Shown: positions 1-11,315 of the stretch, one piece after another | How the letters are laid out: each line of letters starts with the position of its first letter | Numbering within the stretch: the stretch's first letter is position 1 | NCBI GenBank assembly: GCA_963556695.1 | Contig: CAUWAG010000003.1 | Coordinates: forward strand, 7,440,001-7,504,000 | DNA: 64,000 nucleotides | Origin: Anthostomella pinea | Lineage: Eukaryota > Ascomycota > Sordariomycetes > Xylariales > Xylariaceae | Direction: 5' to 3' | Program-made: the position numbers and the translations under genes | Notes under the pieces: model-generated | Databases searched by the model: none | What the model was told of the DNA's origin: nothing | What the model saw: the letters and a program-made list of their open reading frames with translations, nothing else

Positions 1-1040
1 ACGAGGGAATCGGGATCACAGGAGGGAGGCATGTAGGTGCAACACAACATTCGCGTAAGTCGAACGCGTGGACCTCCCAGGCATCCGATCCAACCGTACG
101 GTAGCGGTTCCGAACTCCGAGGTAGTGCAGATGCAGACACGATGCATTCCCTGCTGACTGATGCTTCAATTATACCTGGTGACTCTGTGGTTGTGGATGG
201 TCCCTTGCCGTGGCCTCTGTTCCGGGAGGACGCTCCCCCACCTTCCGGTGGCAACGACAAACAAGTGCAAGAACCGCGGTGAGACAGACTATCATTTCTA
301 GAATAAGTGTTATGTAAGCTAATTTGTCTGGACCAGTATTGATATATTCATCTAATAAGGAGTCTGTTTAGCGGTCTAAAAATGCAGATCCTGTGCTTCA
401 TCTTGGTGAACGACTCACGTCATACCATATGGGGGCAGATTTAAACAAACCGATTGCCCGTCGTCTACTCTGTTATTAGCTTGACCATCTTGCAGTGGGC
501 TGGGTCCCTTTTCCAACTCAAACGTGCTCATCGATGCTGGGTTTACACAAGAGCTTCCGTATGAGGCCAGCAGCGCGTTACCACACTCCCAGAGGCGGAG
601 GGAGTCATAATCTGCAGGTCATAATGGCCACCTGTACACGTACACAGTGACACGGCACAGCGATCAAGCATGGTAAATGAGGCCAAGCAGGTATGGGCCA
701 CAGCTATTCGCCAGGCCAAGAGTCACGCAAAGATCCTGCTGCCTTCCACTGCATGTAGCCCGTGTGTGGGATAGCTGTGATTCGAGGCCCGTCTGCTCGT
801 GAAGTGGGGTCCTAAAGGTTCCGACGGCAAGGCATTCCCGAACGGGCAGAACGGGCATGCGACCCGCGGGAACCCCTCACTCGGCCCTCACACTGATTCG
901 CTGCGAACGACACCGAGGACGACCAACCGTTCTCGTTTGCTGCAACGTGTTTGACGAGGGCTGTGTGCGTGCATGCGTGTTTCCATTAACCTGAACGCCC
1001 CCCCGTCACCGAGATCCTGTACTGTACTTGTAGGTACGCT
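1..1040. other. Upstream non-coding stretch
   Basis: I see no convincing gene here. The short open frames lack recognisable motifs and good codon structure. The last part is presumably the promoter and 5' leader of the SDR gene that starts at 1041. Confidence 0.5.
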
Positions 1041-2078
1041 ATGGAGGAGTCCACCGCCCCCGTGATCCTGGTCACCGCCGGCAGCGCCGGCCTCGGCGCC
1101 GCCGCCGTCCGGCTCTTCGCGAAGCACGGCTACCGCGTCGTCGTGAACTACAGCAGCAACGCCGAGCGCGCCACCAAGCTCCTGAACGAGCTGCTGACTT
1201 TATCCGGCATCACTCCCAACGACGAGGACGAGGACCTCGCATTAAGTCGTCGTTTCGTTGCGATCCGGGCCGACCTGGGCAGCCGCGACGAGATCGCGCG
1301 GCTCGTGCGGGAGACGGTCAAGCGCTTCGGGCGCCTCGACATCGTCTTCTCCAACGGCGGCTGGACGCGCGCGCGCGGCATGGTCAGCATCGACGACAAC
1401 TGCTTCGAGGACGAATGGGATCGTGCTTTTAACATGAACGTCAAGGCCCATTTGTGGCTCATGCAGGCCGCGAGGGCGCACCTCGATGAGACCGAGGGGG
1501 CGTTCGTCACTACGGCTTCGCTTGCTGGGGTGAACCATAGCGGTAGCTCATGTAAGGAAGGGCCTTGCCATCTCATGTCTGATATTGCTTGGAGGTGATA
1601 GCTGACTTGAGACGTTGCAGTGGTGAGAGACTCTGAACGCGCCTTGGAAATTTGGAGTAACACGGTATCCAGGCATACTCCGTCACGAAAGCTGCTCAGA
1701 TCCATCTAGTAAAAGCACTAGCAGTTGTAAGCAGCTTCCCGTAGCATTCCACCAACCTGGATTTGGATTGAAGGCGTGCAACTGATCAGCAATGCAGATG
1801 GCAGCCCCGAAGATCAGGGTCAACTCCGTGTCCCCTGGCCTGCTTCTCACGGTAAAGTCACCCCCCTACAACTACAGTACACGGTATCTTATTTTAATGG
1901 TTGAGTACAGGAATGGGCAGAGAAGTTCACCGACGAGCAGAAGGAGGCGCATCTGCAGAAGACCAAGCTCAAGCGAATCGTGACGGTCGAGGACGTGGCC
2001 GAGCAGGTTCTCACCTTCGCCAAGAGCAGGAGTATGACGGGTGTAAATGTACTCATGGACGCCGGGTTCGTCTTGTGA
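1041..2078 (+). CDS. Short-chain dehydrogenase/reductase (SDR), five-exon gene with a 2-nt exon
   Basis: This is a predicted NAD(P)-dependent SDR of about 262 residues. The N-terminal Rossmann glycine motif TAGSAGLG lies near residue 12. The catalytic YSVTK (YxxxK) follows a GSS serine motif, and the conserved RVNSVSPG segment is downstream. My exons are 1041-1551, 1621-1622, 1673-1726, 1798-1851 and 1911-2078, and together they are a multiple of three. The junction between 1551 and 1673 is odd. One intron 1552-1672 breaks the frame, whereas two introns around the dinucleotide at 1621-1622 restore it and give the family-typical GSSLAYSVTK. A branch-site-like CTGAC precedes the first acceptor. 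The gene converges with the MFS transporter. Substrate cannot be assigned. Confidence 0.85.
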
Positions 2079-2230
2079 AGCTGGGCATCCTGTGCGATCA
2101 CAGCTTGGTGAAATAGGAAGCAATGCAAGTCGTGCAACGAAGTCAAATACCATGTATTATTACAAGGAAATACAGCGTCCAGTCAAGTAAAACTTCGTAT
2201 CTCATTACAGAGGAGTGGGGCAACTTCCGA

Positions 2231-4218
2231 CTATTCTCCAACCTCCCGGTCATCCGTCCAGTGAACGTAGGAAAGAAACGGCCAGTTCCAGGTCGCTTGG
2301 CGCACGCGTTTGCCCCATATGTAGAGAGGAATCCAAAACAGCAGCACAACTGCTGCGATTGAAGCCATGGTCCCGTATGCCGCGCTATAACCCGATTCCT
2401 CCACCCAAGGGTTGGTATAGAAAGACAGCAAGAACCCGAAGAGAGCTATACTCAGGTTAGCGATCTTGAATCGAAGCAGTTTGGTTCATGCAACCCACAC
2501 TTGAAGCCGAGGACGGCGAGAGTGACCTCTCCCGCTACCGGCCGGTAGGCATCTATGACATATACGAGACATACACAGGTTCCTTGGGTAATGGAGAAGT
2601 TGACTGTACACAATTAGTAAGGCTCTTGCAACTAAGAAACCGCACACTTACGAAGTCCTAGCCCAATGGTAGAACATATCCAGTGCAACTGCTTCGCGAT
2701 GCCCACCCCGTAGAGAATCAACGCAAGCGGCGTTGATATCAGACACAGCATCATCGCCGGCAGGCGCATCTCGGGTTCGCGTATTCCTCCGTTGCGCTTC
2801 GTAAACCAGTCTGCCGTCTTGTCTCCCAGCGTGCCGCCGGCCGGTATGCCGACGAGGGAGCCGATGACGGCCGCGACGAAGCACAGGCCCGCTTGCCAGG
2901 CCTCGAAGCCGTATGCGGTCTGGTACGCCGTGGCGACGTTCGATGAGACAGCCACAAGAAAGCCGATGGTGACGGACTGGACCAGAGCAGCCCAGAGGAC
3001 CGGGGGTAGGCAGATCAGCGCGAAGGGCCGGACGAACATCTTCAAGAGGCTCTCCTCCGTCAAGGTCTTGCGGAATATCTTCAGGCTTTGAAGGTAGGAC
3101 TCCTTTCTCGGAATAAAGGTATGTAGTTGTGGGGTTGCGTTTGGCTTCTCGACGTCGACTTCCCCCGACCCGGATGTATTCCGGTCGTTTTGGGTTGCGT
3201 TTGCCTTCTCGAGGTCGACTCTCTCCGACCCGGATGTATTCGGGTCGTTTTGGGTATCTCTTTTGAAGGCCGTCTCGGGAAACGTGAAGAAGGCCAGCAA
3301 TAATACAAAACCTATAAGCGCCGAAGCGACTTGGTATATCACCCGCCAGTCGTTGTTGATCAGGATGAGTCTAGCAATGCAGTTAGCGTGTGGACCATAT
3401 CGTAGTTTTCGTTCCAGGCTTACCCGTCGACGATGAGGCCCAAAGCCACTCCCACGGACAAGAAGGACGTGTAGAGTGCCATGATTTTTCCTCTTTCATG
3501 TAGGAAGAAGACATCCTAGAGTAGAAGAAGTCGGCGTTGGTTCATAGTCACACTCGAAAGGCTTCTGGGGATACAAACCGCTATGGACATAGGGGCTATG
3601 CTCTCTGCGGCCCCGGCACCGAAGCCCAAGATGATTCGGCCTCCCAGGAAACCGCCATAGCTTCTCTCGAAGATAAGCCATACTGCGCACACGAAGTATA
3701 TGAGGTAGCTCGTGATGTAGATAGGTCGACGACCATACTTGTTTGCGAGCGGGATCCAAAGGAAGTTGCCGATGCCCTGTAAGAGTGCCGTAGAGGTGAA
3801 GAAGTATGCCACCCGGGATATGCTCTGGGGCAAGGGCCCTCCTGGGAAAAACTCGAGGGTCGTGTCTACTATGGCAATAGAAGGCCCTTTGGACAGAAAT
3901 CAGTAAGGGCCTTAGAAGTATGCTTCCTTGTATAGTGGTACCTACCTGCTGCGAGGAAGTTACACATGAGCATTGCCAGGCATACGAGACCAGCCATATA
4001 GTATTTATATGCCTGGGACCTATCGCCCCATCAGCCACATACAAGCACTGTGGTAATGGTTCCTACCATCTCAAGGGGTCATTGGGGTCTCTGGATGGCG
4101 CTGGAATGAGGATGATCTCGTTGGTGTGATGGTCTCGGAGACGGATGTTTCCCAGGCTCCTTAGTTTCAAGCCGTCCGAATTTGACATGGACATTGTGAT
4201 GGGATGGTCTTCAGCCAT
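2231..4218 (-). CDS. Major facilitator superfamily (MFS) transporter, DHA1-like
   Basis: This is a twelve-helix-type membrane transporter of about 554 residues. Exons are 4218-4067, 4019-3946, 3886-3579, 3515-3424, 3370-2652, 2603-2499 and 2445-2231, giving a total length divisible by three. Family signatures are the N-terminal DPNDPLRWSQAYKYYMAG, the GRRPIY loop motif after helix 2, GRIILGFGAGAAESIAPM in helices 4-5, and a C terminus ending HWTDDREVGE. This layout matches fungal drug:H+ antiporter-like carriers, and the cargo is unknown. The central cytoplasmic loop carries an imperfect tandem duplication of 20 residues. The start at 4218 is preferred over the upstream 4299 codon because it opens a normal hydrophilic N terminus. 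The upstream frame runs through a 12-bp repeat. Confidence 0.88.
3132..3251 (-). repeat. 60-bp tandem duplication inside the MFS gene
   Basis: Two adjacent 60-bp units (3132-3191 and 3192-3251) differ at only a few positions. They encode two 20-residue blocks rich in Asn, Thr, Ser and acidic residues with the core NTSGS. They fall in the central loop between the two six-helix bundles, where length variation is usually tolerated. Confidence 0.85.
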
Positions 4219-4262
4219 GATCGGGGTCAAGTTGGAACGTTGAAAAGTCCAGAATTCGATGA

Positions 4263-4303
4263 AGGGGCTAAACAATGGGCTAAACAATGGGCTAAACAAT
4301 GGG
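4263..4303. repeat. 12-bp tandem repeat in the MFS 5' leader
   Basis: Three and a half copies of a GGGCTAAACAAT-like unit lie just upstream of the chosen MFS start codon. They are probably a leader microsatellite rather than coding sequence. Confidence 0.7.
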
Positions 4304-5564
4304 CTGGCATTCGTAGGCTTGAGTGACTCGTCTTGCTGAAGATGGGGACGGGTGGTGAACCGGCAGCTCGCAGTGTCTCGGGACTACCTTATGTACATAT
4401 GTATGTAGTTGAGGTGATACATGGGAATCGGTACAGCCCCTAAAGACTGCAGGTGCGTAACCAACACTCCAATAGCTCCCTCAGTTCACCGATCAACTGG
4501 TCTCCGGTCTGAAAGCCTCGTCCGGTCGAATATAAGTAGCGTGACTGGCCAAGTATGGCGGTGATGCAGGTGCAGGTTTGCTTGAACTGTCAAGTACAAG
4601 ACGGCAAAGCTTAACGGTCAAATGTCAACCGCGAGCTTCTGGTAGCACCCGGCTAGTCCGATTGTAGGGTGCGTCCGCCAAAAGTGAATAATGTGGGTGG
4701 TACGTTATAGATCAGACGCATCAGACGCAGCAGACCACCAGAGCCGCCGAGCTGTGTTTGCACTACCGCATATGCAGCTGAGGTGGTTGGTTTCCTGCGT
4801 GGTGGTGTCTCCAACAAACATGAAGCCACCATCCCGCTTCAAGGTCGGTTGCTCCTAGCGATTGGAGTCATCATGAGTACCGGTAGGCACAACTACCAGC
4901 AGCCAACAGCCATGACGAGCTCGATAGGTGCCAATCAGAACAGACTTTTGACTTTTGCTGCAACGTGCCACACGGGTGCTTCAGACTTCAGTATAGTAGC
5001 ACCAGATCAATCAGAGATGGTACGGATTCGACGTCGCGAGATGCGACGCTGGCTGAGGTGTCGATGCTGATGAGGTAGGACTCGACGCCATCATGCAAGA
5101 TGGCTGGATGGTGATTACTGATGGTTGCGTGGCTCTAATTTATTATTTGATGACCCCCTGGGCCCTGGCTCGCCTTGGCTGAATCGCCTTGGCAAGTTGG
5201 CGGGAGGTCGGGAACTAACGTGGCTCGGAAGTCTTAAGTTCATGATATAGCTTGGTCTATAAAGTGTGACAAGGCACACCCCGCATTCTCATCGTGATGA
5301 AGACATGCTGACATGCAGACATGCAACCATGTTGGTGGGTGACTCGAGCATGCAGTTGACTGGTGTGCTCTGCTTGCAATAGGAAGGAATTGCCTCAGGT
5401 CCTACCTACATGGTCAAAGTCATCCGGCCCGGATGAGTGAGAGAGGCTGTCTGTGACCCGTATGTAAGCGGCAGCAACGATTGTGAGCCGAATACAACCG
5501 TCGGGTCGTAGGCGATGAATGAATGAATGAATGAATGACTTGCTTATTAGTAACAGCCCGACTC
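4304..5564. other. Intergenic region between the MFS gene and a MITE-like element
   Basis: No supportable gene is visible. It contains the MFS promoter side and a (GAAT)n microsatellite at about 5515-5538. Confidence 0.5.
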
Positions 5565-5577
5565 TGTACCGAAGGAC

Positions 5578-5734
5578 TTGTGTATCTAGGATTATTGGCA
5601 GAACCACTTTTCTCGCAATCTCTGCTCACGTGTTGGCTACTCCGGATTGATCACCGACAGATCGATCAGGGGGAACTAATCAAATCACGTGATATCTCAG
5701 TAAAGTGGTTCTGCCAATAATCCCAAATACACAA
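5578..5734. mobile_element. Candidate MITE with about 33-bp terminal inverted repeats
   Basis: Positions 5578-5610 and 5702-5734 are inverted repeats with about two mismatches, sharing the core GATTATTGGCAGAACCACTT. They enclose about 91 bp with no coding capacity. Similarity fades but continues slightly outward, so the true ends may lie near 5565 and 5750. No unambiguous target duplication was found. The size and form suit a miniature inverted-repeat element, although an unrelated palindrome is possible. Confidence 0.55.
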
Positions 5735-6718
5735 ACCGGTTGCAGAACAGCCTGGAGTGAATAAGTACTCAGGGCAGAGTACCTAGAGTTGCTTCACTCG
5801 AGAGTAGCCCTTCCAATTCCTTACTTATAGGTTACATATGCCATGGTATAAAACACTCGACGCTGAAGTAACAACGCTCAAGGTTCTAGTGTAAAGCGGG
5901 AGAAGTTCTATACCTCGTCATGTTTCAACTTACAGGTGAGCCCCTTAGCCATTCTCATTATTCTCATTCCGACTGGGCAAGGAAAGCACGATACGACGAT
6001 ACGACACTAGACGCGCGTCTCGATTGCTTGGCGGTTAGGCGGTTGCTTCGTTCGGAATCACTGTGAAGCATTGCATGAAGCCATGCAATACAGTACCTAT
6101 AGTTTTCTACACGTCCGAGGTTCACCACCTGCAGCGTTGCCTACCTACCTAACCAAGGTTCTTACTCGAAGGCACAAGCCAAATCACGTTCGATTGCGTC
6201 ACAACTCACAACTCACAGGCCACAGGCCCTCGCGAGTCTATTTTGCTGTTTTGCTATTTTGCTATTTTGCTGTTTTGCTCCTGACCTCGGTGTTGAACCA
6301 ATTTGTTAACAGCTTGAAGTGTCAAGTATAATACCAGACGGGCCAGCCCGAGACCCGAGACCCGAGACAATCCAAGGTTGAAACACCATCGCGGGAGTTG
6401 CGGGAGTTGCGGGAACACAGGCATAGCCCCTGCAGGTCAGTCGGTCTATTCCGTTGCCGATTTCTGGTGCAGAACACCCAAAAAACGTCTCCCTTGCGTC
6501 ACAAACCACAACCACAGAAACAGAAACAGCACACTCAACCTCGCTTGATCGCTCAGAGCCGTGATGAGCGACTGATTGGCCAATTAGTTGAGGCCATCAT
6601 ACTGGGCCATGGTTAGGCGGGACTGGACACGCGACGATGCCAGTGGTCGCGTTCGACAACCGACGTCTACACAATCTTCCAAGTCGAGCGCGCCGATAAC
6701 TAAAAACGAAACGACACC
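5735..6718. other. Promoter region of the regulator gene
   Basis: No gene is seen. Simple tandem repeats occur at 6241-6280 (units of TTTTGCTRT type), about 6340-6366 (CCCGAGA units) and about 6390-6413 (GCGGGAGTT units). The stretch presumably holds the promoter and leader of the transcription factor that starts at 6719. Confidence 0.5.
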
Positions 6719-9700
6719 ATGTCTGCGCCGTCACTTTCGCATCTGCTTCACTCGAGCGCAACGTCGGAACCAAACCCACCGTCGATAGCTCACGATCCTG
6801 CCCAAGGCGTCCCCTCCCAAGGCCACTCGGCCCCGTTCAACCACAGACCTCTCCCGCCTTCTCCTCCGCCGCCGCCGCCCGTCTCAGTCTCGCTGCCTCC
6901 TTTGCATTCTTCCCCGAACGGTCCTCAGGTACATGGTCACACCCATGCTCCGGTTCCGGTTCCGGCTCCAGCATCAACACCGACGAACCAGAGTCACTCG
7001 ATGAACGCGAGCTTGTATCAATGCGCCGATTGCAAACGACGGTATTCTCGCCCCGAACACTTGGCCAGACATATACAGACACATACGTTGGGAAAGCGGT
7101 TTGCCTGCCAACTATGCGGCAAGGCTTTCGCTCGCGCTGACCTTCTCAAGCGTCACACTGCGAACCATGAGAACGACGGAGATAGCTCCAAGAAGCGACG
7201 GCGAACGGATGCCTCTCCGGGCGCTGGTCGCGTGTCTCATGCGTGTCGCCCATGTGCTGCCGCTCGGGTCAAGTGCGAGGAGGCGAAGCCATGCACGCGA
7301 TGTCGGAACAGGAACCTAACCTGCGAGTTTGCCTCGACGGAGCCTGGGTCTACGGCTGCGATGCACCTGGTCCATTTCTCCGCGAGCGCCCACGGCAACA
7401 TGAACCCGCCAGGCCCACCATCCAACATTTCCTCCGCTTCTAGCCCGGCAACGTACCACGATCCAGGTCAATCAGGCCAATCAGGTTCTTCCGGTACCAT
7501 GCACACCATGGGTGATAGTCCTGGGAATATGTCGACTGCGGTCATCGAACCGGAGCAAGGGCAATTGCCAACCCCAGACGCCATGGTTGAGCAAGGTAGG
7601 TTCCCTCATATTTCCCAATTATATGTAGCGTGTCAAGTATGTATCAGCGGCTATCAATTTTTGCTTTATTCTTTTACAATGCCAGTAATGTCAGCGCCAC
7701 ATCTGCGCCGAGTGGGGATGGCATTACATCTCCTTAGTATGAGCAAATCATGCTGTGTTTGCGTACATATAAACCCCGATGCCCAAAATCAAACAATTTC
7801 TCTACGTTCGCAGTTTTGGTGTCTGACTCTTGGCAGGCAACTATGATGGACACAATCAGTCTTATGTCGCGAATGGCGCAGTTGACTTGACTCGTCTGCC
7901 GTTTACCGACTTTCTCAGGGATGTCTTATACGATCAGGACCCTTCGAGATTGGCAGGAGCCCAGGGCCTGGCCGTCCTGGACTTCTGCGACGATACGAAC
8001 TATGAACTCAATGAAGTTGACTTTGGGTTGCTGGACCATTGGAACGTTGACGCCATGGGTGACCGTGCTATCGTGACTCAAGCACCGACGCCTCACACCG
8101 ATGAGTCGAGTGTGGACATGACGGAAATGAGACAGAAACTGGTCAAGATCTGGACCGATTCCCCATGGCGCTGGATACCCGATAATCGGGATCACGGCTA
8201 CGGGGAACACGGCAACCTGCCTCTGCCCTTTCGAGACTCGGCAAGCCAGCAGTTCCAAGAAAGTCAGAAGCGAATGGATCGGGTGGTTCAAGACAAGCTA
8301 GATCCATCAAGCCGAGACAAGGCGCTATCCGTGGTCCTCAATACGTGCCGGAGCGATGCCATACGTACGCGGGTTGCTTCCTCGTTCCCGTCTGCCGAAG
8401 TTATGGACACTCTCACGCACATATTCCTGGCCTCCCATCTGTGTTCCGTGTCTGGCTGGATTCACTTCGGTACCTTCGTCCTCAATGCACAATGGCCAGA
8501 ATGGCTGGCAACCGCAGCGGCTGGCGGCGCGGTCATGACTCCAATTCCGACGTTGAGGAAATTCGGATTCGCAGTACAAGAAGCAGTTCGTGAGTATTTG
8601 ACATCTATCAGATCCTCCCTGTGATAACTCACCCGCTAATACTTGCAGGTCTTGCTATACCGTCAAGAGTATGTGCTTACGAAATCGCTTAACCCGAATA
8701 GGGGAAATAATACTGACAACCATATCAGTTTGAAGAGAACAATACTGGTATTGTAGATGTATGTGCATATTAGAGCTCCTTATTGCCCCTTCTGGCCGTG
8801 TCTCAGGGGCGAATTTCCCCTTCTGGCCTGTGTCAAGAGCCATTGCTCCCGAGACACGCATTCCGGCTCTTTGTTTCTCGTCGAAAAGGAGTAATTACTG
8901 ACTCTAATTTGCTACCAGATCGGTCTCGTACAGACGCTTGTTTTGGTACAAGATATCGGCCTCTGGAGCGGAAACAGACGGAAGATGGAAATCGCCGAGT
9001 GCCACTTGCTAATACCAATAACTGTATGTATTCCAAGGCCTGTTCAGGATGCTCTTGCTAACAGTGCTCTAGATGATGCGATATCGAGGAAGATTCCAGC
9101 GTTCTTCGTATGCGGCCATCTCGGTTGACGAGCACGATGAGGGCGACGTGCTTGAACATAAATGGAAACGCTGGTACGAGATGGAGTCATGGAAGAGGTT
9201 CGTTACCCGACATCCGGTGACAGCTCGACATTACTGACTCTCTCAAGGCTGGCCTTCCACTGCTACCTGCGAGATTCACAGACATCAATGACCACGTTGT
9301 CGACTCCAACAATGTCATATGCAGAGCTAACGCTCCCTCTTCCCGAATCCAAAGAGTTGTGGTTTGCCAGAACAGCTCTTGAATGGAAACGACAATTCCT
9401 GCCTCGGTCTGCTGGCCAAAGCAAACGACCTCCTTGTCTAGGGGATATTTTGCGCGACATCAACCTTCTGATGACGAATCACCGGCGACTGGATGCTCAG
9501 TTTACGGTATCTATTTACCTTCACGCGTTCTGGAATCTTATCTTCGAGTGGCGGCAGCTGAGCGCCGTGCACCGCTCAAACACATTCTTGAACAACTACC
9601 AGGCAGGGCCCAATCTCATACTCAACTCGCGGCATCAGGAGCTCTGCAAAGCGTTATCGAGTTTTCAACTGGTCACCGCAGACTGGCATGCATCACTTTC

Positions 9701-10292
9701 AGCACAAGAGTCATTGCTTCTCAACCTGGTCCTACTAAACTTACACGTATGTCTCGACGACCTTCAGTTGTTCGCAGGCAAAGAAGGGGAGGACCAGGCA
9801 CGGCGGGTCTATCCAATCCTCCGACGATGGTCAGAAAGTACCGAAGCACGGCAAGCCTTGTGGCACGCAGGGCAGATTCTTCGGCAGGCCAAGATGTATC
9901 CACCTGGTCATCTCAAGGACTTCTATGCGGTTGGCGTACACCACGCAGCTCTGGCATTATGGACTTACGGCGTTGTCACAAGGGCAACGCGAAACCAACC
10001 CCCTGCGAATATGCCCCAAGAAGTGGTCTACGTTGACGGCATAGAATCGGCCGAGATACAGCGCTTCATTGAGTTCGGACAAGGGCGGCCGACTATCCGG
10101 GGGCAGCGCTGTGAGAACGGACAGGAGATAGAATCGGGGTTGGAAGACCCGAGGGCTTGCATGATCATCGTGCAGGAAATACTTCGAATGAACTTCGGCA
10201 ATGGCCAGGATCTCCTGCCACCCATTGTCGAGAATCTCTGTCACCTGATCAATCAACTTGGCGGGGCGGCGTGGGCAGTCGGACTGGGGTGA
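6719..10292 (+). CDS. C2H2 plus Zn2Cys6 transcription factor with fungal_trans middle region
   Basis: This is a predicted nuclear DNA-binding regulator of about 984 residues. After a Pro/Ser-rich N terminus come two C2H2 fingers at about residues 102-150 (YQCADCKRRYSRPEHLARHI, then FACQLCGKAFARADLLKRH). A KKRRR basic patch follows, then a Zn2Cys6 binuclear cluster (CRPCAAARVKC...CTRCRNRNLTC) at about 175-205. The C-terminal 600 residues resemble the fungal-specific transcription factor domain (for example KWKRWYEMESWKRLAF and TPTMSYAE). Exons are 6719-7595, 7837-8589, 8649-8668, 8729-8758, 8919-9023, 9073-9197 and 9248-10292, together exactly 985 codons with stop. Two exons are only 20 and 30 nt. 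The target genes cannot be read from the sequence. Confidence 0.88.
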
Positions 10293-11117
10293 TTTGGCTG
10301 ATATGGGCGCCCGGAGCTGCATGTGTTGTGTCGTGTATATAACTGGTCTAACTGCATCTTGCTCTGGGGTACTTGGGCTGAGTGGAATCGGGCACATCGC
10401 ATTGGTCATAGAGGAAAAGCCTTGGTAACGGAACGGGAACGGAACGGGAACGGGAACGGACTACGCTTTCTGGGATACCATTTGATATAGTTACTGATAT
10501 TCACGATGAATTGTCTATGCTCGAGGCTATGATTGTCACATGCCATGATAGCTCCTCGAAGGATATTACTGCTTGGGTCGCGAATTTGGCTTTGGTGTGG
10601 TTTCGTCGGATAGTAAAATCAGCAGTGATGTCCACGGAACGATCACTAACCATCAGGTGATGATAATATCAATTACTATCTCAATCGTTAGGCAGGATTC
10701 TCAATCACTGCATAGGTAGGTAGCTATGTATCGAGACATTCATTGCTTCTTTGTAAACTTCCGTGGGGGCTGACTCAAGTAGGTTAGGTACCTAGCCAGG
10801 AGGAATCGCAATCACCATCAGGAGCTCCTCGAACTCATCAACACCAGTAGCACCATATGAAGTCTGATTGAGCTGGGAAAAGGTCATTGTTTTATATTGG
10901 GGCTGTCCATCTCTCGATAATGTTAGCGACAGCTTCAACCCTTTCCCACACCCCCCGACCGTTTGCGGTATAAAGTATATAAGTTACGTTTCTGTGAAGA
11001 CTTTGCGTACATATCTACAGCACGGGGGCTCGGCTTTTTGATGCGATTTGAGAGCCTAATAATAAAATAAATGGATCGCGCTAGGAAGCGGGCGCTGCGT
11101 AGGAATCGAACCCAAGC
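10293..11117. other. Intergenic region
   Basis: No gene is supported. A GGAACGGGAAC-type tandem repeat lies at about 10426-10460. The rest is ordinary AT-balanced sequence. Confidence 0.5.
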
Positions 11118-11315
11118 ATGGTGACGACCACAGGTCCGGTAACAGCTGCGCCGTCCCTTGCTCCTACTAATGGGGTCGAGCTCCTTCTGCTGTCTAATGA
11201 TTCCAAGAAGTGGCTCGCGACCTGCACGTGGGGATGCCAGTGCCCAGGCTGGTACTGCTGCGGTACATACGACAATTGTACGGACCTGAATTCCTTGTGT
11301 TCCAATTATATATAA
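11118..11315 (+). CDS. Possible small cysteine-rich ORF (uncertain)
   Basis: This 65-codon frame has a cysteine-dense C terminus: seven Cys in about 26 residues, with the core CTWGCQCPGWYCC. The pattern would suit a small secreted protein. However, the frame as read has no signal peptide, and a stop lies just upstream, so a 5' exon would be needed. I could not find one convincingly. It may be a remnant or chance. Confidence 0.25.
   Translation: MVTTTGPVTAAPSLAPTNGVELLLLSNDSKKWLATCTWGCQCPGWYCCGTYDNCTDLNSLCSNYI

Noticed and set aside
37..282. 81-codon frame at the window start
   Set aside because: It starts at GTG, has no motifs and no homologous character.
1148..1705. 185-codon antisense frame over the first SDR
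   Set aside because: It is a mirror of GC-rich SDR codons with no domain of its own.
1041..10292. Secondary-metabolite gene cluster
   Set aside because: An SDR, a transporter and a regulator are neighbours, but no backbone enzyme (PKS, NRPS, terpene synthase) is present in the window.
11078..11125. tRNA-like 3' half (minus strand contains GGTTCGATTCC)
   Set aside because: The T-loop-like motif is present, but no matching acceptor stem, D arm or anticodon arm fits within normal tRNA length.
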